From Bacteroidetes bacterium HGW-Bacteroidetes-16 (lineage in GTDB: Bacteria > Bacteroidota > Bacteroidia > Bacteroidales > F082), in contig PHDN01000002.1 in assembly GCA_002840975.1 (NCBI GenBank), positions 124,001-188,000 of the forward strand: 64,000 nt of DNA. The letters are read 5' to 3'. Positions 36,343 to 44,826 of the stretch are shown piece by piece. The position numbers and the translations under genes are program-made. Numbering within the stretch: position 1 is the first letter of the stretch; each line of letters opens with the position of its first letter. The notes under the pieces are model-generated. The model was not told where the DNA came from, searched no databases, and saw nothing but the letters and a program-made list of their open reading frames with translations.

Positions 36343-36786
36343 TTATTCTGAACGCCGGGCAGATATTCCAACACTGGAAATGCCCGGCGTTTGTACTTTC
36401 GACATTTTATTCTCAACGCGTATCTTACAAATACCCGATGCTCCAAACCTCATTTGTTTACGAATTGAAAACACCTGACTTTTTCCTGGTACATCAGTTA
36501 GAGATTCTTTATCGAGTTTAAAGGTATAATCCGACGAAAGCATGCTGCCATCAGGTGGATAAAAGGTAATGTTGGCGGTTAGTTCCTCCCATGGATATTC
36601 TTCGGTATATCCGACAATCAGGTCAAAATCAAGTAACTCATTTTCGGTTATTGGAGCTTCAAACATCAGAAAATTGAAACGGTTCCAGATATTGTGGTCC
36701 ATCTCCACTTTTCCTTCAAAAACAGGAGTCTGAGTGCAACTAAATAAAACCAAAACAAGAGAAATCAACAACCCTATTTTTATCAT
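36343..36786 (-). CDS. GldH-like lipoprotein
   Basis: A 147-residue lipoprotein with signal ending LFSC (Cys17). The mature sequence has the order [36 protein letters not shown], then SIRKQMRF and GISSVGI near the end. This resembles the gliding-motility lipoprotein GldH (Trp at the start, N/YP segment, GI-S-V-G near the C-terminus), although GldH is also found in non-gliding species. The gene overlaps the end of cysN by 4 bases (ATGA). The last codons (36351-36391) double as an 11-bp stem-loop. Confidence 0.6.
   Translation of the reverse strand: MIKIGLLISLVLVLFSCTQTPVFEGKVEMDHNIWNRFNFLMFEAPITENELLDFDLIVGYTEEYPWEELTANITFYPPDGSMLSSDYTFKLDKESLTDVPGKSQVFSIRKQMRFGASGICKIRVENKMSKVQTPGISSVGISARRSE
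36351..36391. terminator. Strong stem-loop between convergent genes
   Basis: AACGCCGGGCA (36351-36361) and TGCCCGGCGTT (36381-36391) pair perfectly over 11 bases around a 19-base loop. It lies 23 bases past the stop of the coiled-coil protein gene and inside the last 13 codons of the GldH-like gene. A long T-run is absent on both sides, so termination is likely but not textbook. Confidence 0.6.
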
Positions 36787-38687
36787 GATGCAGGATAAAT
36801 ATTGTTCTTTTCAAGATATTGAAAAACAGTTTCTGCCTGGTGCGATTTTTCCAGGGCATTTAGTGTTAGTTGTGTATTTTGTGGAATATCGTATTGCATA
36901 TCAATGCCCGGGATATGCTGAATCTCACCACGATCGGCTTTTTCGTAAATGCCGTACTGATCGTTTGATATGCAGAAATCCAGGTTGGCTTTCAGATAAA
37001 TCAGATGGAATTTATCCGGTCCGATAATTTCAGCAATTTGTTCCCGGACTGCATTATCGGGTGATACAAACGAGCAGATCACCAACATTCCCTGATCATT
37101 GAGCAAACGGCACATATGGGCTACACGGCGCAAGTGTTCTGCACGGTCAGAAGGGGAGTAGTCCAATTCGCGTGAAAGACCTGCTCTGACTGATTTTCCA
37201 TCCAGTAGAATAAGCGTAGCTCCCTGTTGGAATAACTCCCTGTATAGGGTATAGGCCAGCTCATTTTTCCCTGATCCGTGTAGGCCTGTTATCCACAAGG
37301 TGTGTGCTTTTTGGTTAAACCGTTTTTCCTTTTGAACAGGATCAATCAGCAATTCACCCTGTGCCACCTTTTGTAGTTCAACTTGCGTTATTCTGTGTGA
37401 TTGATGGGCACTGGTTTTGTCAATAATCATACCTACAGCCACAGTATGGTGGGTCCTGGGGTCGATGAGGATGAAAGCACCGGTTTGCCGGTTTTTTTTG
37501 TAGGCGTCAAAAAACAGGGGCTTGGCTGTGGTAATGGTTACGTGACCGATTTCATTTAACTGAAAGGTCTTTGCGTCAAAATTTTCCAACGTATTGATAT
37601 TCACCATGTGGTTGATCGAATCAATACGTGCTTTGGTATTGTTTGAAGTATGTTTGATTAAGAATTGTGTGTTGAGATCCATCGGTTTTTCGTCCATCCA
37701 CACCAGCATCGACTCAAAGTGCCTCGAAATACTTGGCAGGTTATCCGGATGGACCATCATATCGCCACGCGAAACATCAATTTCATGCTCCAGGGTAAGT
37801 GTTACCGACTGTGGCGGAAAAGCCATGTCGGGTGACCCATCGTAGGTAACTATTTCCTTTACGCGCGAAGTCTTGCCCGAAGGCAGTACCATGATATCAT
37901 CTCCGGGCTTTACAATACCAGACGAAATTTTTCCTGCAAACCCGCGATAATCCAGGCCGGGACGTATCACATACTGCACAGGGAATCGGAAATCTTCAAA
38001 GTTCCGGTCGCTGGTAATGTGAATGGTTTCCAGGTATTCGAGCATGCTTTTTCCGTGATACCAGGGCATTTTGTCGGAAAGATCCACCACATTTTCTCCT
38101 TTGAGCGCCGACATGGGAAAAAAGCGCACATCAGGAATCCCCAAAGGAGTTATAAATTCCTTGTAATCATCACAAATCTTGTCGTACACCGCCTCGCTGT
38201 AATCCATCAGATCCATTTTGTTTACTGCCAGGGCCACATGTTTTATCCCCAGCAACGAAACCAAAAAGGTATGGCGTTTGGTTTGGGTGATGACCCCTTT
38301 TCGGGCATCGATCAATATAATGGCCAGGTTGGCAGTTGAGGCACCGGTGACCATGTTTCGGGTATATTGTTCGTGGCCCGGAGTGTCGGCAATGATAAAC
38401 TTTCGCTTGGCAGTAGAAAAATACCTGTAAGCCACATCGATGGTAATGCCTTGTTCGCGTTCGGCTTTCAGGCCATCGAGCAGGAGGGCATAGTCAATTT
38501 CTTCGCCTGCATGACCTTCGCGTTTGCTGTCGCGTTCCAGGGCAGAGAGTTGATCTTCGTAGAGTTTCTTACTATCAAAAAGCAATCGCCCAATCAATGT
38601 AGATTTTCCATCGTCCACACTACCTGCGGTAAGCAATCGGAGAAGGTCCTTTTTTTGATCCTGGTCGAGAAATTCTTTTATTTCCAT
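36783..38687 (-). CDS. cysN: Sulfate adenylyltransferase subunit CysN fused to a CysC-like (APS kinase) domain
   Basis: 634 residues from ATG 38687; the extension to 38867 lies inside cysD. The N-terminal GTPase has the P-loop GSVDDGKST (22-30), DTPGHEQY and NKMDLM, and EF-Tu-like domains II/III follow. The C-terminal part (about 463-634) is an APS-kinase homologue. Its P-loop reads GLHGSGKN (468-475), with Asn475 where Ser/Thr binds magnesium, and the substrate motif DGDNVR is DGKSVR (496-501). ATP sulfurylase activity with CysD is expected; PAPS formation by this C-terminal domain is uncertain. It sits 20 bases after cysD. Confidence 0.9.
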   Translation of the reverse strand: MEIKEFLDQDQKKDLLRLLTAGSVDDGKSTLIGRLLFDSKKLYEDQLSALERDSKREGHAGEEIDYALLLDGLKAEREQGITIDVAYRYFSTAKRKFIIADTPGHEQYTRNMVTGASTANLAIILIDARKGVITQTKRHTFLVSLLGIKHVALAVNKMDLMDYSEAVYDKICDDYKEFITPLGIPDVRFFPMSALKGENVVDLSDKMPWYHGKSMLEYLETIHITSDRNFEDFRFPVQYVIRPGLDYRGFAGKISSGIVKPGDDIMVLPSGKTSRVKEIVTYDGSPDMAFPPQSVTLTLEHEIDVSRGDMMVHPDNLPSISRHFESMLVWMDEKPMDLNTQFLIKHTSNNTKARIDSINHMVNINTLENFDAKTFQLNEIGHVTITTAKPLFFDAYKKNRQTGAFILIDPRTHHTVAVGMIIDKTSAHQSHRITQVELQKVAQGELLIDPVQKEKRFNQKAHTLWITGLHGSGKNELAYTLYRELFQQGATLILLDGKSVRAGLSRELDYSPSDRAEHLRRVAHMCRLLNDQGMLVICSFVSPDNAVREQIAEIIGPDKFHLIYLKANLDFCISNDQYGIYEKADRGEIQHIPGIDMQYDIPQNTQLTLNALEKSHQAETVFQYLEKNNIYPAS

Positions 38688-38707
38688 GTTGGATTGTGAT
38701 TTCAAAT

Positions 38708-39622
38708 TTAAAAATACCCTTCTCTTTTCTTCTGTTCCATGCTGGCTTCCTGATCGAAGTCGATCACCCGGGTGGTGCGTTCGCTTTTGGTAACGGTCAT
38801 CATTTCCTCTACAATTTTTTCGATGGTATCTGCTTCCGATTCTATCGCTCCTGTGAGGGGGTAGCAACCCAATGTCCTGAACCGTACCTTGCGCATTTCT
38901 GCTTTAGCTGCCATTTCTTTTGGCATCCGGTCATCATCCACCAAAATAAAATTTCCATCAACGTTTACCACTGGTCGCATTTTAGCGTAATACAAGGGCA
39001 CTATCGGAATGTTTTCGAGCCGTATGTATTGCCAAATATCCAGTTCTGTCCAGTTACTGATGGGAAAAACCCGGATGCTTTCTCCTTTTTGAACTTTGGC
39101 ATTGTAGATGTCCCACAATTCGGGGCGTTGGTTTTTGGGATCCCACTGATGGAATTTATCTCTAAACGAGTAAATTCGCTCCTTGGCCCGTGATTTTTCC
39201 TCATCGCGACGGGCACCGCCAAAGGCGGCATCGAATTTATACTTATTCAGTCCTTCGAGAAGGGCCTGGGTTTTCATCACATCCGTGTGTACTTTACTAC
39301 CATGGGTGTATGGACCAACCCCTTCTTCAAAAGCTTTTTTGTTATAATGCACGATCAAATTCCATCCCATTTCTTTGGCATATTTATCGCGAAAAGCCGT
39401 CATTTCCCTGAATTTCCATTTGCTGTCGATGTGCATGAGTGGAAATGGCACTTTACCTGGAAAAAAGGCTTTTTCGGCCAACCTCACCATTACTGAGCTG
39501 TCTTTTCCAATGGAATATAGCATCACCGGGTTTTCAAATTCTGCGGCCACTTCACGGATAATGTGAATGCTTTCCGCTTCCAGTTCCCTAAGGTTGTTAA
39601 TATGATAAGAAGGTATGTTCAT
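38708..39622 (-). CDS. cysD: Sulfate adenylyltransferase subunit CysD
   Basis: Catalytic subunit making adenosine 5'-phosphosulfate from sulfate and ATP, driven by CysN GTPase. 304 residues from ATG 39622 ([14 protein letters not shown]); the longer frame would begin at 39652, upstream of the putative transcription start. The PP-loop motif [10 protein letters not shown] is near residue 37. [16 protein letters not shown] and [15 protein letters not shown] are typical. It has its own -7 box and is followed by the cysN fusion 20 bases later. Confidence 0.95.
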   Translation of the reverse strand: MNIPSYHINNLRELEAESIHIIREVAAEFENPVMLYSIGKDSSVMVRLAEKAFFPGKVPFPLMHIDSKWKFREMTAFRDKYAKEMGWNLIVHYNKKAFEEGVGPYTHGSKVHTDVMKTQALLEGLNKYKFDAAFGGARRDEEKSRAKERIYSFRDKFHQWDPKNQRPELWDIYNAKVQKGESIRVFPISNWTELDIWQYIRLENIPIVPLYYAKMRPVVNVDGNFILVDDDRMPKEMAAKAEMRKVRFRTLGCYPLTGAIESEADTIEKIVEEMMTVTKSERTTRVIDFDQEASMEQKKREGYF

Positions 39623-39641
39623 GTGCAGACGTTTAGGTCTG

Positions 39642-39649
39642 CAAAAATA
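39642..39649 (-). promoter_or_regulatory. -7 box upstream of cysD
   Basis: Minus-strand TATTTTTG fits TAnnTTTG, 19 bases upstream of the cysD ATG at 39622. Its position excludes the upstream start at 39652. No -33 TTG is visible. Confidence 0.45.
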
Positions 39650-39687
39650 CAATTCTTTCTTGTTTTTGTTGGATGATATTGGTTAAG

Positions 39688-40194
39688 CTACTTGATTACC
39701 TTTAACTTGTTTTTAGGAATCTGGAGCGTAATGGATTTATTCACCACATCGATGCGGATTTTTACTCGTTCTTTTCCGTTCAACTCAATGAGTTCGCCTT
39801 TTAAACCTGTCAGATTGCCCAGAATGATTTCCACTATCATTCCTTTTTTCATTTTCATCTCATCTACTTGTGGAGGGTTTATTTCTTCCAGAAAGTATTT
39901 AATGGCTTCAATTTGTTGGGGCGGAATGACTACCGCTTTACCTTCAAATGAGATGTACCGAACAGAGTTTGGGATGTTTATTGCCTTGTAAAATTCAGAT
40001 TGATCAATGTTTACGAAAATATAAGATTTGAAAAGAGGTTCTTCGATCCATTTTTTTCTGTCCGACCATGTTTTCAACACCCTGATAAGTGGCAGATAAT
40101 AATCGATACCGGCAGCATTGAGCTCAATCGCAACCTTTTTTTCGGATCGGGACCTCACATAAATGGCATACCAGTTTTTATTGCTTTCGATCAT
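39688..40194 (-). CDS. UpxY-family transcription antiterminator (NusG-like)
   Basis: A 168-residue NusG paralogue. An NGN domain (about 1-110) opens WYAIYVRSRSEKKVAIEL and contains DYYLPLIRVLKTWSDRKKW. A C-terminal KOW domain with VEIILGNLTGLKGEL follows. UpxY proteins let RNA polymerase read through long capsule or exopolysaccharide operons in Bacteroides. Unusually, it is downstream of the export genes and the oxidoreductase gene (6 bases after it) and directly upstream of cysD, not at the head of the operon. Confidence 0.88.
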   Translation of the reverse strand: MIESNKNWYAIYVRSRSEKKVAIELNAAGIDYYLPLIRVLKTWSDRKKWIEEPLFKSYIFVNIDQSEFYKAINIPNSVRYISFEGKAVVIPPQQIEAIKYFLEEINPPQVDEMKMKKGMIVEIILGNLTGLKGELIELNGKERVKIRIDVVNKSITLQIPKNKLKVIK

Positions 40195-40199
40195 GGAGG

Positions 40200-41156
40200 T
40201 TAAAGCAAGCTTTTTAGTAAGGGGTGATAATCAGATGTTTTCCCGGAGATTTGCGCATTTCGGATGTCGTGTGCAATGTTGATGCTATTGCGGGCATGTG
40301 CAATTCCGAATCCTTTGCCGGTCAGAATTTCCTGATAGCTTAATGTATGCAGGTCGGTAAAGCCTCCGCTAAACTCGATTTCTTTGCCATCTACCATGAT
40401 TGTTCGATAGGTAGACAGTTGTTTTTCTTTTGCCGGAACCGGGAGATCGTTTGCATCGATGCTTAAAAACCATCGAACATTGGCATTTTTCAACTGCAGT
40501 AACCCGGACGCTTTGTTGTCTTCCATCAAATGTACGGTGTTGGTAACAGGCTCTCCAAAAATCCAACTTAACATATCAAAAAAATGAATTCCAATATTGG
40601 TTACCACACCTCCGGATTTTGATTTATTGCCTTTCCAGGAATAATGATACCATTTTCCGCGCGATGTGATATACGTTAAATCAACATCATGAACACGGGA
40701 TTTTTTTTGATCGAAATCGTTTTTAAGTTGAAGTATAGAAGGATGGTGCCTGAGTTGAAGAATGTTAAAGATTTGTTTTCCGGTCTCGTGTTCTATTTCC
40801 TCCAGGTTATCCAGGTTCCATGGATTTAGTACCAGGGGTTTTTCGCAAATAGCGTGGGCATCGTTGCGCAGTGCCATGCGGATATGTGCGTCATGCAAAA
40901 AATTGGGAGAACAAATACTCACGTAGTCGACTTTACTGATTACAGATCTGCGCAGCTTATCCAGGTGCCGGTCCATCCGTTCCGGTTCGATAAAAAAATC
41001 GGCATCCGGAAAAAAACTGTCGATAATTCCTACGCTATCTTTGGGATCAAGTGCTACCACCAGCTTGTTCCCGGTTTCTTTAATCGCTTTCATGTGCCTT
41101 GGGGCGATGTAGCCGGCGGCTCCAATCAATGCAAAATTCTTTTGAAGTTGTTCCAT
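40200..41156 (-). CDS. Gfo/Idh/MocA oxidoreductase, WbpB/WlbA-like
   Basis: A 318-residue NAD(P)-dependent sugar oxidoreductase. The Rossmann start ALIGAAGYIAPRHMKAIKE is the distinctive opening of WbpB/WlbA, which oxidise UDP-N-acetyl-glucosaminuronic acid at C3 in 2,3-diamino sugar synthesis. CEKPLVL carries the catalytic Lys motif, and SGGVVTNIGIHFFDML the active-site His region. The length fits WbpB. The aminotransferase and acetyltransferase partners (WbpE/WbpD) are not in the window, so the specific substrate is inferred only from similarity. It lies 84 bases after the Wzc-like gene. Confidence 0.78.
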   Translation of the reverse strand: MEQLQKNFALIGAAGYIAPRHMKAIKETGNKLVVALDPKDSVGIIDSFFPDADFFIEPERMDRHLDKLRRSVISKVDYVSICSPNFLHDAHIRMALRNDAHAICEKPLVLNPWNLDNLEEIEHETGKQIFNILQLRHHPSILQLKNDFDQKKSRVHDVDLTYITSRGKWYHYSWKGNKSKSGGVVTNIGIHFFDMLSWIFGEPVTNTVHLMEDNKASGLLQLKNANVRWFLSIDANDLPVPAKEKQLSTYRTIMVDGKEIEFSGGFTDLHTLSYQEILTGKGFGIAHARNSINIAHDIRNAQISGKTSDYHPLLKSLL

Positions 41157-41240
41157 GGTTATCGCTGATAAAGATGAACGTGCACACGTAGATTAACTGT
41201 TGAGCTTTACTATGTTAAACCAAACTCAAACCGATTCCTT

Positions 41241-43718
41241 CTATAGCTTATTAAATAGTCGTTTGGCAAACGACTTCTTTTTATCCGGTTTATCATCGGT
41301 ATAGTATCCATATCCATATCCGTACCCGTATCCATAGCCGTACCCGTATCCATAGCCGTATCCATAGCCGTAACCATAGCCATACCCATAACCACCCCCG
41401 GAGAGTTTTATATCATTGATTACGATACTCATTTTCATGCCACGGGCCTCTATGTCACCAATGATGGAAGAAAACACTTTTTTATGTGTAACTCCCTGAC
41501 GTACAAGGAAAATATTTACATCGGTATGTTCCATCAAAAGGAAAGCATCTGTAACCAGACCAACAGGAGGGGTGTCGATAATGATGTAGTCGTAGCGTTC
41601 TCTCAATTCTTTAAACAGTTGGGTACATCTTTCACCAGCAATCAACTCCGCCGGGTTAGGGGGCACAGGCCCGGCCATAATCATGTCCAGGTAATCGTTA
41701 ACCCCGGAAGGCTGAATGATATCGTCGATGGTGGCTTTGTTAATCAGGTAAGTGGTTAAACCTTTGCTGTTCGACAAACCAAAATCCTGATAGATTTTCG
41801 GTTTACGCAGGTCGAAACCAAGTAATACTGTTTTTTTACCATATTGGGCGTAAATACTGGCCGTATTGATAGATACAAAGGTTTTTCCTGCACTTACCAT
41901 ATCAGCGGTAACCATGATACAAAGCTGGTCCTTTCCTTTGGCTACATATTGAATGTTGGTTCTCATGCTTCGGAACGCCTCGCTCACACTCGATTTAGGC
42001 GATTCCAATACCACGAGTTGAGTTTCTTTGCTGGAGTGGAGAAGTTGCCCGATAATGGGAAATTTGGTTGCGTTTTCGACATCCTTTTTCTCGATAATGG
42101 CATCGTTAAAATAGTCTTTTCCAAGCACATATACTACAGGAAATACCAGACCCAAAATGAGGGCGATCATGTAATTAAGTGATTTTTTAGGAAATACCTG
42201 TTCTCCAAGTTCTTCTCTTGCCACGTCAATCACTTCATTATCAGGTAGGTTGGACGCTTTAGTGATTTGTGCTTCAGAACGCTTTTCTAACAGATAAGTA
42301 TAAATATTGTCGGCCAGCTTAAACTCGCGCTGAAAGCCAATCAACTTACGTTGGGTAACAGGTAAATAGCTTGCCCGGTTCGTGACTTCATTGATTCGCT
42401 TATCAATTTCCGCCAGCGCCTGATTTGAATTTTGGATGATGTTGTTGATGTTTCCCAGAATTGCGTTTTGCGTACTTCTGATCTGGGTGTTCATACTTAA
42501 AATGGTTGAACTTTTCTCGGTTAAATAGAGTAAGTTCTCTGTTTTTTTATTGTACAAGGCAATCAATTCCCCTACCAGGGTATTTAAAACAGGATCTTCT
42601 ATTCCCATGGCAGAAGGGGCTACCAATTCATCAATATTTTCCGAATTTTTAACAATGTAGTTCTTGAGGTTGTTGTAATACCTTGATTTTACTTCTAATT
42701 CGGCTTGTTGTTTTTGCAGGTCTTCGATGTACTGAAAAACTTGTTGGGCCTGAAAGCTCATGTCCATCACCTCGTTTTTCGACTGAAATTCCTGAAGGTT
42801 AATCTCGGCACTATTTAACGAATCGGAAATAATGTTGAGTTGGTTATCAATAAAACGGATGGTATTGTCAGCAATTTGATTTTTTTGCTCCAGGCTTCTG
42901 GTAAGATAAATATGGGTGAGCATATTTAGAAAGTCCACCGCTTTATGAATATTGTCTTTTTTCATTTTAATATTCAGGATAGAGGCTTCCCTGTTGATGG
43001 GTTCAATATCAAATCCCCTGAATTGCTGGGTCAAACTGTAATAATCACTGAAAATGAAGTTATAGTTTTCTTTCAGGTTTAATTCCGGATCAAACGAATT
43101 GGTCAGGATCACGGTGAATTTCGCGAAAGGAGTTTCAATGAGCTCTCCAAAAGCATATTCTCCCGACCAGTTGATCCGTTCGATCACACCATCATCATAT
43201 TTATTGGTACCAAACACATATTTTTTAATCAGTTCGGCCTCGGCATCAATCTTGAAGGTATTCTTGTTGATAAATTTCAGGTCATATTTCAATCCAACGG
43301 CCTGGGCTACAGAAGTGTCGAACACCACCTCAAAAGGAGAATTTTTATATAGTTCCGTGCTCACCAGCCCTTCATCAATAAAATACGAGACTTCAAAACC
43401 GAGATTTTGAATCGATCTGTAGGTAAGTGAGAACGAAGAGAGAATCCCGATTTCGTTTTCTACGTTCTGTTGGGTATTGCTTAGTCCAATTCCAAGCATT
43501 GCTGAAGGGTCGAGTTTAGATTTATCATCTTTAACCAGGACGGAGGTGCTTACTTCAAACACGGGGTTCGTGTATTTATTGAACAAGAAAGCCACCACGA
43601 AGGCCACAAAAACGGTAAGGGCAAACAGGTACCAATACCTGACGAACTTATAAAACAGAGCCCTTAAATCAATGGTTTCTTCTTGTGGCTGAATACCGTC
43701 AAAATTTTCTACTGCCAT
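41241..43718 (-). CDS. Wzc-like polysaccharide co-polymerase/tyrosine kinase with Gly-Tyr tail
   Basis: An 825-residue inner-membrane protein. A first helix near 30-50 precedes a Wzz domain, a long periplasmic coiled-coil region (about 270-470) and a second helix near 505-525. A cytoplasmic BY-kinase ATPase domain follows, with an AGKT P-loop (Lys612), Walker A' LLGFDLRKPK and Walker B YIIIDTPP. The Walker A lacks the usual PGEGKS spacing but keeps GKT. The tail at 777-806 is fourteen Tyr-Gly dipeptides plus Tyr-Tyr, sixteen tyrosines in all, a likely autophosphorylation cluster. It follows the Wza-like gene by 17 bases and controls chain length/export of a surface polysaccharide. Confidence 0.93.
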   Translation of the reverse strand: MAVENFDGIQPQEETIDLRALFYKFVRYWYLFALTVFVAFVVAFLFNKYTNPVFEVSTSVLVKDDKSKLDPSAMLGIGLSNTQQNVENEIGILSSFSLTYRSIQNLGFEVSYFIDEGLVSTELYKNSPFEVVFDTSVAQAVGLKYDLKFINKNTFKIDAEAELIKKYVFGTNKYDDGVIERINWSGEYAFGELIETPFAKFTVILTNSFDPELNLKENYNFIFSDYYSLTQQFRGFDIEPINREASILNIKMKKDNIHKAVDFLNMLTHIYLTRSLEQKNQIADNTIRFIDNQLNIISDSLNSAEINLQEFQSKNEVMDMSFQAQQVFQYIEDLQKQQAELEVKSRYYNNLKNYIVKNSENIDELVAPSAMGIEDPVLNTLVGELIALYNKKTENLLYLTEKSSTILSMNTQIRSTQNAILGNINNIIQNSNQALAEIDKRINEVTNRASYLPVTQRKLIGFQREFKLADNIYTYLLEKRSEAQITKASNLPDNEVIDVAREELGEQVFPKKSLNYMIALILGLVFPVVYVLGKDYFNDAIIEKKDVENATKFPIIGQLLHSSKETQLVVLESPKSSVSEAFRSMRTNIQYVAKGKDQLCIMVTADMVSAGKTFVSINTASIYAQYGKKTVLLGFDLRKPKIYQDFGLSNSKGLTTYLINKATIDDIIQPSGVNDYLDMIMAGPVPPNPAELIAGERCTQLFKELRERYDYIIIDTPPVGLVTDAFLLMEHTDVNIFLVRQGVTHKKVFSSIIGDIEARGMKMSIVINDIKLSGGGYGYGYGYGYGYGYGYGYGYGYGYGYGYGYYTDDKPDKKKSFAKRLFNKL
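41301..41390. repeat. Imperfect 6-bp tandem repeat encoding the Gly-Tyr tail
   Basis: Reading the minus strand, Tyr codons (TAT or TAC) alternate with Gly codons of all four third bases used irregularly. The protein repeat is perfect while the DNA repeat is not, suggesting selection on the peptide. Length variation by slippage is still possible. Confidence 0.85.
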
Positions 43719-43735
43719 TTTTTTCTAATTGATGG

Positions 43736-44527
43736 TTACTTAACAAAATTAATGATCAGGATGGTTGATGAAATAAACCCGAATAGAATTGCATAGGGGA
43801 ATTCGGCAAAAGTAAACTGTTTGCCTTTAACAGGCTGAACATAAACGATGTCGTTGGGTTTTAGATAATAATAGTCTGAAAGCAAGATGTCGCGTTTGGT
43901 CAAATCCACATACACTACTTCTGATCCGGTTTTGTTTTGTCGGATAATAGCTACTTTATTGCGGTTGGCATAATCGGTCAGGTCACCCGACATGGAGACG
44001 GCTTCAAACAAGTTGATATTATCCTGATATACTTTATACTGCCCGGGTCTGCTCACCTCGCCAAGCAAGGTAATATTGTAATTCACAAGTTTTACAATCA
44101 CTACAAATTCCTTCAGATAAACCCTTAGTTTTTCCTGAATGGTGGTTTTTACTTCATCAATGCTCATGTTTTTCACAAATACTTCCCCGGTCATTGGGAA
44201 ATCCAGATTGCCATCCTCGCTTACGGTATAACTAGTGAGATAAATAGAAGCGTCTGATTGACCAATATAATTGGAACTACCTCCGGATAAAGGGTTTAGC
44301 AACAGAGTTGTCTGTTCATCCAATGTCACCACCCTGATATATAAGTTGTCACCCGGTTGTACGCGGTAATCAATTTTACGTTCGTTGTTAAATGAGGATA
44401 GGGTATCCGCTTCATCGTGGATTTGCAAGTAAAGCATCTTCTTTTGCGGAATGCAAGATGCAAACATGAAAGCCAATATCGTTATCCAGATGAGCGATCT
44501 GAACGTGATTAAAAAAGAATTCTTCAT
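43736..44527 (-). CDS. Wza-like polysaccharide export lipoprotein
   Basis: A 263-residue protein with a lipoprotein signal ending FASC (Cys25). A Poly_export domain (about 53-150) starts DYRVQPGDNLYIRV and contains VSEDGNLDFPMTGEV. An SLBB-type domain (about 152-235) with LLGEVSRPGQYKVY and NLFEAVSMSGDL follows. The C-terminal hydrophobic helix (about 243-262) fits the outer-membrane alpha-barrel of Wza. It is the first gene of the export operon, preceded by a full promoter and a palindrome. Confidence 0.92.
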   Translation of the reverse strand: MKNSFLITFRSLIWITILAFMFASCIPQKKMLYLQIHDEADTLSSFNNERKIDYRVQPGDNLYIRVVTLDEQTTLLLNPLSGGSSNYIGQSDASIYLTSYTVSEDGNLDFPMTGEVFVKNMSIDEVKTTIQEKLRVYLKEFVVIVKLVNYNITLLGEVSRPGQYKVYQDNINLFEAVSMSGDLTDYANRNKVAIIRQNKTGSEVVYVDLTKRDILLSDYYYLKPNDIVYVQPVKGKQFTFAEFPYAILFGFISSTILIINFVK

Positions 44528-44574
44528 GAATGATTAGTTTCTAGGGTTATAGAATAACATTTGGAAAATTTTGG

Positions 44575-44604
44575 CAAATGTACCGTTTTTTTTAAACAGG
44601 CAAA
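44575..44604 (-). promoter_or_regulatory. Promoter of the polysaccharide export operon
   Basis: Minus-strand TTTG (44604-44601) and TACATTTG (44582-44575) are separated by 18 bases, close to the Bacteroidota consensus. The start codon of the Wza-like gene lies 47 bases downstream. Confidence 0.6.
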
Positions 44605-44614
44605 TACATTAATA

Positions 44615-44625
44615 GACGTGACGTC
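44615..44625. promoter_or_regulatory. Palindrome next to the export promoter (possible operator)
   Basis: GACGTGACGTC is a palindrome with one central base, 10 bases upstream of the -33 element of the export promoter. The position suits a regulator binding site; the regulator is unknown. Confidence 0.35.
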
Positions 44626-44795
44626 CTTTTTCATCAGATTTTGCATGTTTATCATATCAATTTGGTGATCATTCCTTTAAAATAGTAGATTTTTAAAGAG
44701 ATGTATTGCTGGTACAAACATAATACAATTGAGCCACATTTCCTGAAACAAACAAAAAGGTTGTTATTGATCGTTTACATGGGTCAGTAATTAAG

Positions 44796-44803
44796 TATAT
44801 TTG
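44796..44803 (+). promoter_or_regulatory. -7 box of the phosphoesterase-fold gene
   Basis: TATATTTG matches TAnnTTTG and lies 23 bases before the ATG at 44827. The nearest upstream TTG (44767-44769) is somewhat too far. Confidence 0.45.
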
Positions 44804-44826
44804 ATTGTCGTTAAACCCTGATACCC

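Larger units (their letters stand above)
44528..44826. other. Divergent control region between export operon and phosphoesterase gene
   Basis: No gene is seen. The region holds the export-operon promoter (44575-44604), an 11-base palindrome (44615-44625) and the plus-strand -7 box (44796-44803). The remaining sequence is AT-rich without clear structure. Confidence 0.6.

Noticed and set aside
38688-38867. Sixty-residue N-terminal extension of CysN
   Set aside because: It lies within cysD coding sequence and is Arg/His-rich noise; [11 protein letters not shown] at 38687 is the natural start.
38696-39193. Long plus-strand frame antisense to cysD
   Set aside because: cysD is unmistakable on the minus strand; the antisense frame is low-complexity aromatic sequence without motifs.
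41301-41390. CRISPR-like or minisatellite array
   Set aside because: The repeat unit is 6 bases, in frame and encodes the Tyr-Gly tail of the Wzc-like protein; there are no spacers.
36343-44527. A complete capsule biosynthesis locus
   Set aside because: Export and regulatory genes are present, but there is no glycosyltransferase, polymerase or initiating sugar-phosphate transferase in the block.
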